A stretch of DNA of 64,000 bases from JALHFZ01 sp963674625 (GTDB lineage: Bacteria; Synergistota; Synergistia; Synergistales; Aminobacteriaceae), in assembly GCA_963674625.2 (NCBI GenBank), contig CAXXXO010000004.1, positions 1,116,001 through 1,180,000 on the forward strand, in the 5' to 3' direction. The position numbers and the translations under genes are program-made. The notes below the pieces were generated by a model. The model saw nothing but the letters and a program-made list of their open reading frames with translations, made no database searches and was not told the DNA's origin. This document shows, piece after piece, positions 17,433 to 25,707 of the stretch (positions are counted from its first letter, which is position 1; the number at the start of each line of letters is the position of its first letter).

Positions 17433-19337
17433 ATGCAGACCGAATCCCGGAAGACAACAGCCTGTCCCTACGACTGCCCCGACGCCTGCGCCATGAAGGG
17501 GTGCTTCGACGGAGAGCGGGTCACCCTCGAACCGAATCTCCTTCTTCCCTGGACCGCCTTTCTCTGCGAAAAGGGAAAACGATGGGCCGACCGGGCCGTG
17601 AGCCCCCGTCGGCTGAGAACCCCTCTTCTGCGCAAAAATGACCTTCTTCAGTCCGTCTCGTGGGATGAAGCCCTGGGCGTCTGGGCCGAACGCGTTACGG
17701 CCGCCCTTGCCCGCTCCGGCCCCCTCTCGCTTTTCTATCTCTCGAGCGCGGGGTCCCTCTACTTCTCGAAGCTGCTCATTCCCCATTTCTTCGCCGCCCT
17801 CGGCGGGTACACCACGAAGAAGGGAAACCTCTGCTCGTCGGCGGGAAGCTTCGGCCTGTCCGAGTCCTTCGGCACGGTACCCGTGACCCGCCCGGAGAGT
17901 ATGGCCGACCGCGCCCGGGGGGTCCTCTTCTGGGGAAGAAACGCCCTCGAAACCCATCCCCACGTGGTGCCCCTCCTCAAGAAAGTGCGGGAGCGGGGAG
18001 GAGAGATCGCCGTCCTCGAGATCCGCTCCACCCCCACCACGAAGTTCGCCGACCGGTGGTGGCGGGTGAACCCCGGGGGCGACTGGGCCCTGGCCGCATG
18101 GCTCTGCAAGAGGTCAATAGGGGAGGGAAAGACTGTCCCCGGATGGAAAGAGCGAACCGCAAACAGCGAAGAATTTCTCGCCGCCGTCGAAAAGCTGGAC
18201 GACGGGTCCCTCTTAAACGCCGCCGGACTGCCGGCGGAGTCGGGGCAGGAGATCCTGAACTGGCTGCTGCGCTTCGCCCCGGTCACCCATTACCCCGCCT
18301 TCGGCGCCCAGCGGTATCTCCACGGCGACGGCCAGTTCCGGTGGATCGGAGCCCTGGCGGTCCTCCTGGGGGCCTTCGGCGGACCGGGAGCAGGGCTCGC
18401 CTTCAGCAAGGACGAAATGGTCCTCTTCCCCGAGTTCCTCAAACCGGCACAGAAGAACGTCCGCCGCCTTCCCGTGGGGACGTGGCCTCTCGAACTCGAG
18501 GGGCTGAACCCTCCGGTGGAGGTCGCCGTGGTCTCCGGAGCCGATCCCCTGCGCCAGAACCCAGGTTCCTCCGCGGTACGCCGGGCCTGGAAGAATATCC
18601 CCTTTACCGTCTGCGCCGACTTCGTCCTCTCGGATACGGCCGAGGCGAGCGACCTCGTCCTCCCCGTCACCACCTTTCTCGAGGAGGAGGGGGACTGGAA
18701 GGGGTCCTACTGGCACAATTATCTCGTCCGAAGCGAACGGATTCTGCCCCCCCGGGGAAAAGCCCTGGAAGAGCTCGAGATCTATACCCGTCTCGCCCGG
18801 CAGCTCGGCCTCCCCTGCGATCTTCTCGCCCTCAAGGAGGAGATGGACAGGGCGATGCTCGCCAACCCCGCCCTCGAATCCCTCGGGGAGGGGATTTACC
18901 GCTGGAAGGAGCCCGAGTTCTGGAGCGACCCGAAGAGCCGGGCGGTCCTTCCCGGGGAGGTCCCCGAGATGCAAAGAGGACCGGAGGGGAGCCTGCGGCT
19001 GGTCACGGTCCACAAAAAGGAATACATCAACGGCCAGAGCTGGGATGCCCCCGGAATGTCCTCTCTTCCGGTGCTTTCCCTGAACCCCGCCGACGGCCCG
19101 GCCCGGGGCCTTTCGCACGGTATCCGGGCTCTCGCCGGAAAGGCGGGAGGAAGAGAGGACGAAACACTTTTGGTGACTGTGGCCTTCGACCCCTCCATCG
19201 GCCGGGGGTACTGCATCCTCCCCCAGGGGACAAGGGGTGTGAACCTCCTCACCGAGCCCCTCGCGAGCCCGGGGTGGGGCGCCCCCTTCGCCGAGAGCTG
19301 GATCACCCTCGCCCCCGTCTCTTTCCGGGGGTTATGA
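17433..19337 (+). CDS. Molybdopterin-dependent oxidoreductase, YoaE-like
   Basis: A 634-residue molybdopterin enzyme of the DMSO-reductase superfamily. The N-terminal CPYDCPDAC plus a fourth Cys in FLCEKGKRW (about residues 11-45) form the [4Fe-4S] site. The GNLCSSAGSFG segment and the DFVLSDTAEASDLVLPVTTFLEEEG block belong to the molybdopterin-binding domains, and a dinucleotide-binding domain closes the protein. No Tat signal is visible, so it is probably cytoplasmic. No obvious electron-transfer partner lies next to it, and the substrate is unknown. An alpha/beta hydrolase gene follows closely. Confidence 0.85.
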   Translation: MQTESRKTTACPYDCPDACAMKGCFDGERVTLEPNLLLPWTAFLCEKGKRWADRAVSPRRLRTPLLRKNDLLQSVSWDEALGVWAERVTAALARSGPLSLFYLSSAGSLYFSKLLIPHFFAALGGYTTKKGNLCSSAGSFGLSESFGTVPVTRPESMADRARGVLFWGRNALETHPHVVPLLKKVRERGGEIAVLEIRSTPTTKFADRWWRVNPGGDWALAAWLCKRSIGEGKTVPGWKERTANSEEFLAAVEKLDDGSLLNAAGLPAESGQEILNWLLRFAPVTHYPAFGAQRYLHGDGQFRWIGALAVLLGAFGGPGAGLAFSKDEMVLFPEFLKPAQKNVRRLPVGTWPLELEGLNPPVEVAVVSGADPLRQNPGSSAVRRAWKNIPFTVCADFVLSDTAEASDLVLPVTTFLEEEGDWKGSYWHNYLVRSERILPPRGKALEELEIYTRLARQLGLPCDLLALKEEMDRAMLANPALESLGEGIYRWKEPEFWSDPKSRAVLPGEVPEMQRGPEGSLRLVTVHKKEYINGQSWDAPGMSSLPVLSLNPADGPARGLSHGIRALAGKAGGREDETLLVTVAFDPSIGRGYCILPQGTRGVNLLTEPLASPGWGAPFAESWITLAPVSFRGL

Positions 19338-19365
19338 GAGCTCCGTCAGGAAAGAGGTGAGAGCA

Positions 19366-20193
19366 ATGCGCTGGCTCTTCTTCGCGGCACTCGGATATCT
19401 TCTCGCGGTGCTTCTCGCCTTCTTTTTCCGAAACCATCTCATTTTCTTCCCCCTCCGGGAGATCACCCGCACTCCCGCCGACAGGGGAATGCCCTACGAG
19501 GACGTGCGTTTTGCGGCCGCCGACGGCACCCCTCTCCACGGATGGTTCCTCCCCGGTCCGGGCCGGGGGACGCTGCTCTTCTGCCATGGCAACGCGGGAA
19601 ATATCTCCCACCGTCTCGACAGCCTAGAGATTTTTTACCGCCTCGGCCTCTCCGTCTTTCTCTTCGACTACCGGGGGTACGGCCGAAGCGGCGGAAGCCC
19701 GACGGTAGAAGGGGTCTACAGCGACCTGTCGGGGGCCTGGATATATATTACGAAGGAGAGAAATATTTCCCCCCGGGAGATCGTCCTCTTCGGCCGTTCC
19801 CTCGGCGGGGCGGTGGCGGCCTGGGGTGCGGAGCGTTTCGCCCCGGCGGGGCTCATCCTCGAATCCACCTTTACCACCCTCGCCGACGCCGGGAAGCACC
19901 ATCTCTTTTTTCTTCCCGTCCGCCTGATGGTGGGCAAAAGCTTCGATACCCTGTCACGGATGAAGAACATCACCTGCCCCGTTCTCGTGGCCTCGAGTCC
20001 CGACGACGAGATCGTCCCGGGGGAGCACGGACATATCCTCTACGAGGCCGCAGGAGAGCCGAAGACCTTTCTGCCGCTGATCGGAGGCCACAACGAGGGG
20101 TTCCTTCTCACGGGACAGCCCTATATCGACGGCCTCGCCGACTTTTTCCGGCAGGTCTTCCCCCCTTTTCAGGAGGAAGAGAATGAAGTATAA
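19366..20193 (+). CDS. Alpha/beta hydrolase, BEM46/ABHD family, membrane anchored
   Basis: A serine hydrolase of 275 aa with an N-terminal membrane anchor (residues 3-28). The oxyanion segment HGNAGN (about 74-79) precedes the nucleophile elbow GRSLGG (Ser145); the acid is in SSPDDEIV and the His in GGHNEG near the C terminus. The ATG at 19366 follows AAAGAGGTG; an in-frame GTG inside that site is less likely to be the start. It lies 28 bases after the molybdopterin enzyme gene. Confidence 0.82.
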   Translation: MRWLFFAALGYLLAVLLAFFFRNHLIFFPLREITRTPADRGMPYEDVRFAAADGTPLHGWFLPGPGRGTLLFCHGNAGNISHRLDSLEIFYRLGLSVFLFDYRGYGRSGGSPTVEGVYSDLSGAWIYITKERNISPREIVLFGRSLGGAVAAWGAERFAPAGLILESTFTTLADAGKHHLFFLPVRLMVGKSFDTLSRMKNITCPVLVASSPDDEIVPGEHGHILYEAAGEPKTFLPLIGGHNEGFLLTGQPYIDGLADFFRQVFPPFQEEENEV

Positions 20194-20231
20194 GAGAGCT
20201 GCACCATACAGAAGGAGCTGATCTGACGATC

Positions 20232-21389
20232 GTGGAATTTTTCGCCTCTCTTATGAAGAACCACCTCTTTCTCATGAGCCTCACCGTGGCCCTCGGCATA
20301 CTGGTCGGGAAAATTTCCTCCCGGGGGATCAACCTCGGCATCTCGGGGGCCCTCTTCGTCGGCCTCTTTCTCGGCGCCCGGGGGTACACCGTCCCCAACG
20401 ACTATTTCACCTGGAATCTCATGTTCTTCGTGGTGGCCGTTGGCCTTCTCGCCGCAGAGGACACCCTGCGGGTTTTGAAACTCTACGGGATGAAGTTCCT
20501 ACTTCTCTCCGTGGCCGTCACGGGGATGGGGGCCCTCACCACCCTCATTCTCGGCCTTCTCTTCTCAGGCTCGGCCTCGCCCCACATGATCGCGGGAACC
20601 TATACCGGAGCCCTCACCAGCTCTCCGGGGCTGGGAGCCGCCCTCGAGGCCACGAAGGGCAACCCCGACGTGACCATCGGCTACTCGGTGGCCTATCCCT
20701 TCGGTGTCATGGCGGTGGTGCTCTTCGTCCAGCTCATTCCCGCCCTCTTTCGCATCGACGTGGCGAAGGAGCGGCAAAAACTCGCCTCGGAAAGGGCCCG
20801 CACGGCCCCGCCGAATGAGACGATCCGCCCCGAATCGGCGGTCTTCTCCCTTTTCTCCTTCGTCTTCTGCATCCTCGGGGGAACCCTTCTGGGCAAGATA
20901 GCCCTCCCCCTCGGTCCACTCGGCTCCATCGGCCTGGGCACCACGGGAGGAGCCCTGCTCTTCTCCCTCGCCGCGGGAAGCTTCGAGCGGATAGGCCCCT
21001 TTCCACTGCGGATGGACAAAAAAGTCCTCTCGGCGATCCGAGCAATTTCCCTCGGTTTCTTTCTCGCCATCGTGGGGCTCAACGCCGGAGGGGGAGTGGT
21101 GAAGGCCTTCCTCGAGCACGGCGTCCTGCTCATCGCCGTGGGGATCGGTGCCGCCCTCGCCGCCGAGATGACGGGGTTCTTCCTCGGCTGGTACGTCTGG
21201 AAGATCAACTGGATCCTCCTCTCGGGAGCGATCTGCGGAGCCATGACCAGCACACCGGGGCTCGGGGCGGCCATCGACGCCGCGGGAACCGACGAGGTCA
21301 GCGCAGGGTACGGGGCCGCCTACCCGGTGGCCATCGTCTGCATGGTCCTCTTCACCACTCTGCTGCACGTCTTCTTCCGGGCCTTCTGA
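20232..21389 (+). CDS. AspT/YidE/YbjL-type transporter lacking RCK domains
   Basis: A membrane carrier of 385 aa made of two copies of the AspT/YidE/YbjL duplication domain. The repeated signature is clear: GALTSSPGLGAALEAT followed by VAYPFGV in the first half, and GAMTSTPGLGAAIDAAG followed by AAYPVAI in the second. Family members such as AspT are usually over 500 residues because two TrkA-C (RCK) domains sit between the halves; here only a charged linker of about 50 residues remains. The GTG start is uncertain; the nearest AAGGAG is 14 bases upstream. Confidence 0.82.
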   Translation: MEFFASLMKNHLFLMSLTVALGILVGKISSRGINLGISGALFVGLFLGARGYTVPNDYFTWNLMFFVVAVGLLAAEDTLRVLKLYGMKFLLLSVAVTGMGALTTLILGLLFSGSASPHMIAGTYTGALTSSPGLGAALEATKGNPDVTIGYSVAYPFGVMAVVLFVQLIPALFRIDVAKERQKLASERARTAPPNETIRPESAVFSLFSFVFCILGGTLLGKIALPLGPLGSIGLGTTGGALLFSLAAGSFERIGPFPLRMDKKVLSAIRAISLGFFLAIVGLNAGGGVVKAFLEHGVLLIAVGIGAALAAEMTGFFLGWYVWKINWILLSGAICGAMTSTPGLGAAIDAAGTDEVSAGYGAAYPVAIVCMVLFTTLLHVFFRAF

Positions 21390-21437
21390 GGCTTGAAAGG
21401 CCCTTGTGCCCCGTGAGTGGACAAAAGTACCGAAAAG

Positions 21438-21466
21438 TGGACAAACGGATCGTAACGTCCTACAAT
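21438..21466 (+). promoter_or_regulatory. Sigma70-type promoter of the selenocysteine peroxiredoxin gene
   Basis: -35 TGGACA (21438-21443) and -10 TACAAT (21461-21466) are separated by 17 bases, each one mismatch from consensus. A second copy of AGTGGACAAA lies 20 bases upstream (21416-21425), so the -35 region is part of a direct repeat that could be an operator. Confidence 0.7.
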
Positions 21467-21575
21467 CGTGGGGAGAAAAAGGAAGAAACGGACTTTTCCG
21501 ACCCTTTCCTCTTCGAGGAAGGAAAAGATTCGTGAACTTCAAGGAGAAGTTCTATCTGCGAAAGGAGGAAATAAA

Positions 21576-22301
21576 ATGGCGGAAAAATTATCCTGCGCCG
21601 GTCCCGGACCAGATGTAAAGGGCGCCCAGGCCCCCGAGTCTGCCCCCATGGGAGGGAGAAGGGAATCCTGCACTCCCTGCGTCACCGTGGCGATGAAGGC
21701 CCCCGATTTCACAGCACCGGCCTACCTGAAAGGTGACTTTACCAAGGTGACCTTATCAGACCATCTCGGAAGATGGGTGGCCCTCTGCTTCTACCCCGGC
21801 GACTTCACCTTCGTCTGAGCCACTGAGGTGTCGGCGGTCGCCGACAGATATGCGGAATTCCAGGAGCTTGGCGTGGACGTCATCTCCGTGAGCGTGGACA
21901 GCCAGTTTGTCCATAAGATCTGGAACGATAGCGAGCTTTCGAAGATGGTTAAGGGGGGCGTGCCCTTCCCCATGGCCGCAGACACCGGCGGCGCAGTGGG
22001 CACCCTCTACGGAGTCTATAATCCGAGCATGGGCGTGAACGTCCGGGGACGGTTCATTATCGACCCCGACGGGGTCATCCAGGCCATGGAAGTCCTCACT
22101 CCCCCGGTGGGTCGCAACGTGGACGAAACCATTCGGCAGATCAAGGCCTTCCAGAAAGTCCGGGAGTCCGAGGGCAAGGAAGCCACCCCCTCCGGCTGGA
22201 AGCCCGGCGGCAAGGTCCTGAAGCCCAGTGCTGACCTTGTGGGCAACGTATGGAAGGAATGGAACCCGAAGGACTCCTACGGCGGCAAAGGGGACGAATA
22301 G
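21576..22301 (+). CDS. Selenocysteine-containing peroxiredoxin (AhpC type)
   Basis: A thiol/selenol peroxidase of 241 aa. The frame has one in-frame TGA (21816-21818, residue 81), exactly at the peroxidatic cysteine in FYPGDFTFV-U-ATEV (motif P-x3-T-x2-C). Before it, peroxiredoxin sequence runs from residue 42 (APDFTAPAYLKG); after it, sequence continues through the catalytic-Arg segment NVRGRFIIDPDG to a normal C terminus with GWKPGGKVLKPS. The usual C-terminal resolving Cys is absent (ATPSGWKPG where VCPA is common). The other cysteines are 7, 32, 35 and 71; 32 and 35 form a CTPC motif in an N-terminal extension. AAAGGAGG precedes the ATG. A hairpin with bacterial SECIS geometry lies just after the TGA. 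Naive annotation would split this gene or call it broken. Confidence 0.92.
21829..21846 (+). promoter_or_regulatory. Candidate bacterial SECIS element
   Basis: Seven-bp stem TGTCGGC / GCCGACA with loop GGTC. The loop begins 18 bases after the TGA, inside the window reported for bacterial SECIS elements, and starts with G as those loops require. It lies within the coding sequence, as expected for SelB-dependent decoding in bacteria. Confidence 0.8.
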
Positions 22302-22324
22302 AGTTTCCCTTTCAGTTATCGATC

Positions 22325-22372
22325 AAGAATGCGGTCTTGCCTCCAGGTTTCGGAGGCAGACCGCATTCTTTT
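22325..22372 (+). terminator. Rho-independent terminator of the peroxiredoxin gene
   Basis: A 19-bp stem with one bulge (22325-22344 pairing with 22352-22370), ending in TTTT. It starts 24 bases past the peroxiredoxin stop codon, so this gene is a single-gene transcription unit. Confidence 0.85.
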
Positions 22373-22422
22373 GCCCTTCGGAGGAATGCCTCAAGGGCGT
22401 TCCAGTCTCCTTGAAGCTCTGC

Positions 22423-23781
22423 TTAGTTTCTCCGCCGAAGAAGGACGAGGCCAAGGGGAAGCATCAGCCAGAGGGCGCCCGAAGTGCCCGCCGACTGGCA
22501 TCCGCCGCTTCCGCCTCCGCCGGGAACGGGGCTTGTTTCCCGTTCAAAGGCACCCATATCCACGCCGCTGTCCTGGGGCCGTGTCACTCCCCGCTGGTCG
22601 GTGTCCGGAACAACGATGGTGCCTGAGACCACTGTGCCGACAGGACGGCCGGCATTCAGAGCCGAACTGTCCGAGGCAATGGCACAGGTCAATGTGGGGC
22701 CGCCGTTGTCGGCAAGGGCCGTCGGCTTGGGGTCTGCGGTGATGATGTTCGTTCCGCCGGCGTACCCGTTTCGGATGACGCTGTCGGATACCGCGCGGGT
22801 AAAGTTGACACCGGCAATCTCAGAGTTTCCGAGGTCCCAAAAGATCGTGTTCATGACTGTCAAATTGCTTGTATCGGCATAGATGCCGCTGCCCTCTCCC
22901 GTTGCGCTGTTCTTGAAAAAGGTGCAGTTAGTGATGAATGTGTTGCTCCCGGCCGAGTTATAAACTGCAGCCCCTTCGGTCGCCTCATTGTCGTAGAAGG
23001 TACAGTTCGTCACAACGGAGGTACTCGCTGAAAAGAAAAGAGCGGCGCCTCCAATGGCTGAATTTTCGGTAAAGGTAGTATTTCTAATCCAGGAGTTCAG
23101 ATTAAGATGCAAAACCCCCGCTCCAACTCTCGTGGGCGTGGTATTCTCTGCGATTATGCAGTTTTCAATGACAGGACTTCCCCCGTCCTGGTAAATTCCT
23201 CCTCCTCCTCCCTGGCCTGCTGTATTTCCGGCGAAGGTGCAATTCCGTATGACGAGGCTTCCGTTGACAGAGTACAGTCCGCCTCCCCGATTATTCGGGG
23301 CGGCTGCCGTAGCTTTCCCTCCGAGGACCCGGAATCCGTCGAGGAGTGTCGTGATGTCGGTGTTGCTCGCGTCCACCACGTGGTAGCTGTTGATTCCCAC
23401 TCCGAGTTCTCCTGAAAGGATCGCCGCGTTTGTCTTCCAGTCGCGCTGGTCGAGAGCAGTTTCGGTCCCGGCAAATCCTCCGTAGACTTTTACACCGCTT
23501 TTTAATATAAAGGACTTCGTTATATCTGCGGGGTCCGGCCGATATGTTCCCTTGGCGACCCAGAATTCGTCCCCTGCAACGGCGCTTCCAAGCCGGTTGA
23601 TAAACTGTTCTTCACCGCAGGCGTTGTTCCAGGACGCGCCGGTTTTTCCTCCTTCGCCGTTAGGGGTCACGTAAATGATGGCCCCCTCGGCCTGGGGAAG
23701 GGCCGGAAGAATGAACAGAGCCGCCAAAAGAAAGACTGCTGCGCCGAATTTCAGAAGGGGCCGAAAAGCCGGATGTCTCAC
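22423..23781 (-). CDS. Surface beta-helix protein with Synergist-CTERM anchor, copy 1
   Basis: Secreted surface protein of 452 aa. A signal peptide ends near ALPQAEGA. A right-handed parallel beta-helix follows, rich in CTF, NCT, VIENC and FITNCTF repeats (roughly residues 140-330). The end has the sorting tail GGGGSGGCQS, a hydrophobic segment and LLRRRN. GG-C plus helix plus Arg cluster is the Synergist-CTERM pattern, thought to direct processing and anchoring at the cell surface. The GTG start (23781) has AAGGAGGA upstream and matches the paralogue start exactly; an upstream ATG in frame is not supported. Sequence is closely similar along its length to copy 2. Confidence 0.85.
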   Translation of the reverse strand: MRHPAFRPLLKFGAAVFLLAALFILPALPQAEGAIIYVTPNGEGGKTGASWNNACGEEQFINRLGSAVAGDEFWVAKGTYRPDPADITKSFILKSGVKVYGGFAGTETALDQRDWKTNAAILSGELGVGINSYHVVDASNTDITTLLDGFRVLGGKATAAAPNNRGGGLYSVNGSLVIRNCTFAGNTAGQGGGGGIYQDGGSPVIENCIIAENTTPTRVGAGVLHLNLNSWIRNTTFTENSAIGGAALFFSASTSVVTNCTFYDNEATEGAAVYNSAGSNTFITNCTFFKNSATGEGSGIYADTSNLTVMNTIFWDLGNSEIAGVNFTRAVSDSVIRNGYAGGTNIITADPKPTALADNGGPTLTCAIASDSSALNAGRPVGTVVSGTIVVPDTDQRGVTRPQDSGVDMGAFERETSPVPGGGGSGGCQSAGTSGALWLMLPLGLVLLRRRN

Positions 23782-23985
23782 AGGTATCTCCTCCTTAAAT
23801 TTGAGTGGGTACAGCATGAATATATTGAGCGAAGAAGAATGCAAAGAATTGAGAATTGAAAGTAATTTTAATTAGAAGAACTGTACCGCTGACTTTGGGG
23901 CTTGTCAATTCGCAAGTTGATATAGAGAATTTACGAGGTGAAGATTTCTCTTCATAATTCTTCTGCCGGGAATTATTTAAACGAA

Positions 23986-24012
23986 GGAGGAGCCTTGCTG
24001 AAAGGCTCCTCC
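23986..24012 (-). terminator. Terminator after beta-helix copy 2
   Basis: An 11-bp stem (GGAGGAGCCTT with its complement) and a five-base loop. On the minus strand it is followed by the T-rich TTCGTTTAAATAATT. It lies 44 bases past the stop codon of the 24056-25420 gene and separates the two paralogues. Confidence 0.75.
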
Positions 24013-24055
24013 AGGTCTGCAGGAATCTTCTTCAGGAAAAGGGCTGCTTCGCAGG

Positions 24056-25420
24056 CTAATCCCTCCGTCGAAGGAGCAATAGTGCCAGGGGAATCATGAG
24101 CCATGCGGCGCCCACAGGGATCGTCGACTGGCATCCGCCGCCGCTGCCGCCGCCCGGAGTTGGGCTGACTTCGCGTTCATAGGCACCGATATCCACGCCG
24201 CTCCCCTGGGGACGGTCTACTCCCCGCTGGTCGACGTCCGGAACAACGACGGTACCCGAGACAACGGTGCCGACGGCCTGACCGACATTCAGTGCCGAAC
24301 TGTCCGAGGCAATGGCGCAGGTCAATGTTGGGCCGTCGTTGTCGTCGAGGGCAGCCAGCTTGGGATCTGATGTGATGATGCGCATTCCGCCGCCGAAGCC
24401 TCCGTTGACAACGCTGTCGGAAACTGTACCGGTCATGTTATGGCCTGCGATTTCCGAGTTTCCGAGATCCCACAAGATAGTGTTCATGACGGTCAAATTG
24501 CTTGCATCGGCGTAGATGCCGCTGCCCTCTCCCGTTGCGCTGTTTTGAGAAAAGGTGCAGTTTGTAATTACGGTATTGCTTCCATCGTAGTTATAAACCG
24601 CAGCGCCCTCTGTCGCTTCGTTGTCGTAGAAAGTGCAGTTTGTTATGACAGAAGTTGTCGTGTAATTGAAAAGAGCGGCTCCCTCTGAAGCTGAATTTTC
24701 GGTAAAGGTGGAGTTTTTGATCCAGGAATTCAGATCAAGATGCAGTATACCCGCTCCAAAACCATTGGTTGAGGTATTTTCAGCGATGATGCAGTTTTCA
24801 ATAACTGGACTTCCCAGTTCCTGGTAGATCGCCCCTCCTCCAGCAAGTCCTGAATTCCCTGCGAAGGTACAGTTCCGTATGACGAGGCTTCCCTTGATTG
24901 AGTACAGTCCGCCCCCGCGGTCATTCGGGGCGTTTGACTCAGCTTTGCCTCCGAGGATCCAGAGACCGTCGAGGAGGGTCGTATTATCCGTATCGTTCGC
25001 GATGACAACGTGATAGCTGTTGATTCCCCCGCCGAGTTCTCCGGAAAGGAGCGTCTCGTTTGTCTTCCAGTCCCGCTGGTCGAGAGCAGTTTCGGTTCCG
25101 GCAAACCCTCCGTAGAGCTTTACGCCGCTTTTTAATATGAATGACTTAGTTCTATCGGCAGTAAGATCCGGCCGATAGGTTCCCGCAGCGATCCAGAACT
25201 CGTCTCCCGCCACTGTACCTGGGTCTTTCAGCCTGTTGATGAACTCTGCCTCTCCGTAGGCGTTGGCCCAGGAACTGCCGCTTACAAGCCCTGTCCCTGT
25301 CTGTTTTACGTAGATAATGGCTCCCTCGGCCCGGGGAAGGGCCGGAAGAATGAACAGAGCCGCCAAAAGAAAGGCCGCAGCGCCGAATTTTAGAAGGTGC
25401 CGAAAAGCCGGATGTCTCAC
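24056..25420 (-). CDS. Surface beta-helix protein with Synergist-CTERM anchor, copy 2
   Basis: A 454-residue paralogue of the adjacent 22423-23781 protein, with the same signal peptide (RHPAFRHLLKFGAAAFLLAA), the same succession of beta-helix turns (NCTF, VIENCIIAENT, WIKNSTFTENSA) and the same sorting tail (GGGSGGGCQS, hydrophobic stretch, LLLRRRD). The GTG start has the same AAGGAGGA leader as copy 1, showing that the duplication included the translation start. It probably has a surface or adhesive role; no enzymatic residues are recognised. Confidence 0.85.
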   Translation of the reverse strand: MRHPAFRHLLKFGAAAFLLAALFILPALPRAEGAIIYVKQTGTGLVSGSSWANAYGEAEFINRLKDPGTVAGDEFWIAAGTYRPDLTADRTKSFILKSGVKLYGGFAGTETALDQRDWKTNETLLSGELGGGINSYHVVIANDTDNTTLLDGLWILGGKAESNAPNDRGGGLYSIKGSLVIRNCTFAGNSGLAGGGAIYQELGSPVIENCIIAENTSTNGFGAGILHLDLNSWIKNSTFTENSASEGAALFNYTTTSVITNCTFYDNEATEGAAVYNYDGSNTVITNCTFSQNSATGEGSGIYADASNLTVMNTILWDLGNSEIAGHNMTGTVSDSVVNGGFGGGMRIITSDPKLAALDDNDGPTLTCAIASDSSALNVGQAVGTVVSGTVVVPDVDQRGVDRPQGSGVDIGAYEREVSPTPGGGSGGGCQSTIPVGAAWLMIPLALLLLRRRD

Positions 25421-25647
25421 AGGTATCTCCTCCTTTGATTTATTATCTGAGCATGCATTAAAGTATCGAAGACGAATGGAGCTAAGCGGAAATTAAAAAA
25501 AGTCGGAATTACACGCACTGTACCGCGGTCATTTGGCCGTGTCAATTCTAAATTTGAAAAATTTATGCACATAATAGTCTAAAATGTTATATATCTCTTC
25601 TCCGAACAGATCTCTCTGAACCCCCCGGTGGTTCCTCGGAAAGAAGA

Positions 25648-25675
25648 ATGCGAAGGGAGAATTTCCCCTTCGCAT
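25648..25675 (-). terminator. Terminator of the tryptophanase gene
   Basis: Stem ATGCGAAGGG / CCCTTCGCAT with an eight-base loop, followed on the minus strand by TCTTCTTTCC. It lies 33 bases past the tryptophanase stop. Confidence 0.65.
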
Positions 25676-25707
25676 GGCGGTATCTTCTTTATATAAGAAC
25701 GGAAACG

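Noticed and set aside
21576..22301. Reading the peroxiredoxin gene as a pseudogene with a nonsense mutation
   Set aside because: The TGA is exactly at the catalytic residue, both halves are conserved in one frame, and a SECIS-like hairpin, promoter, ribosome-binding site and terminator are intact.
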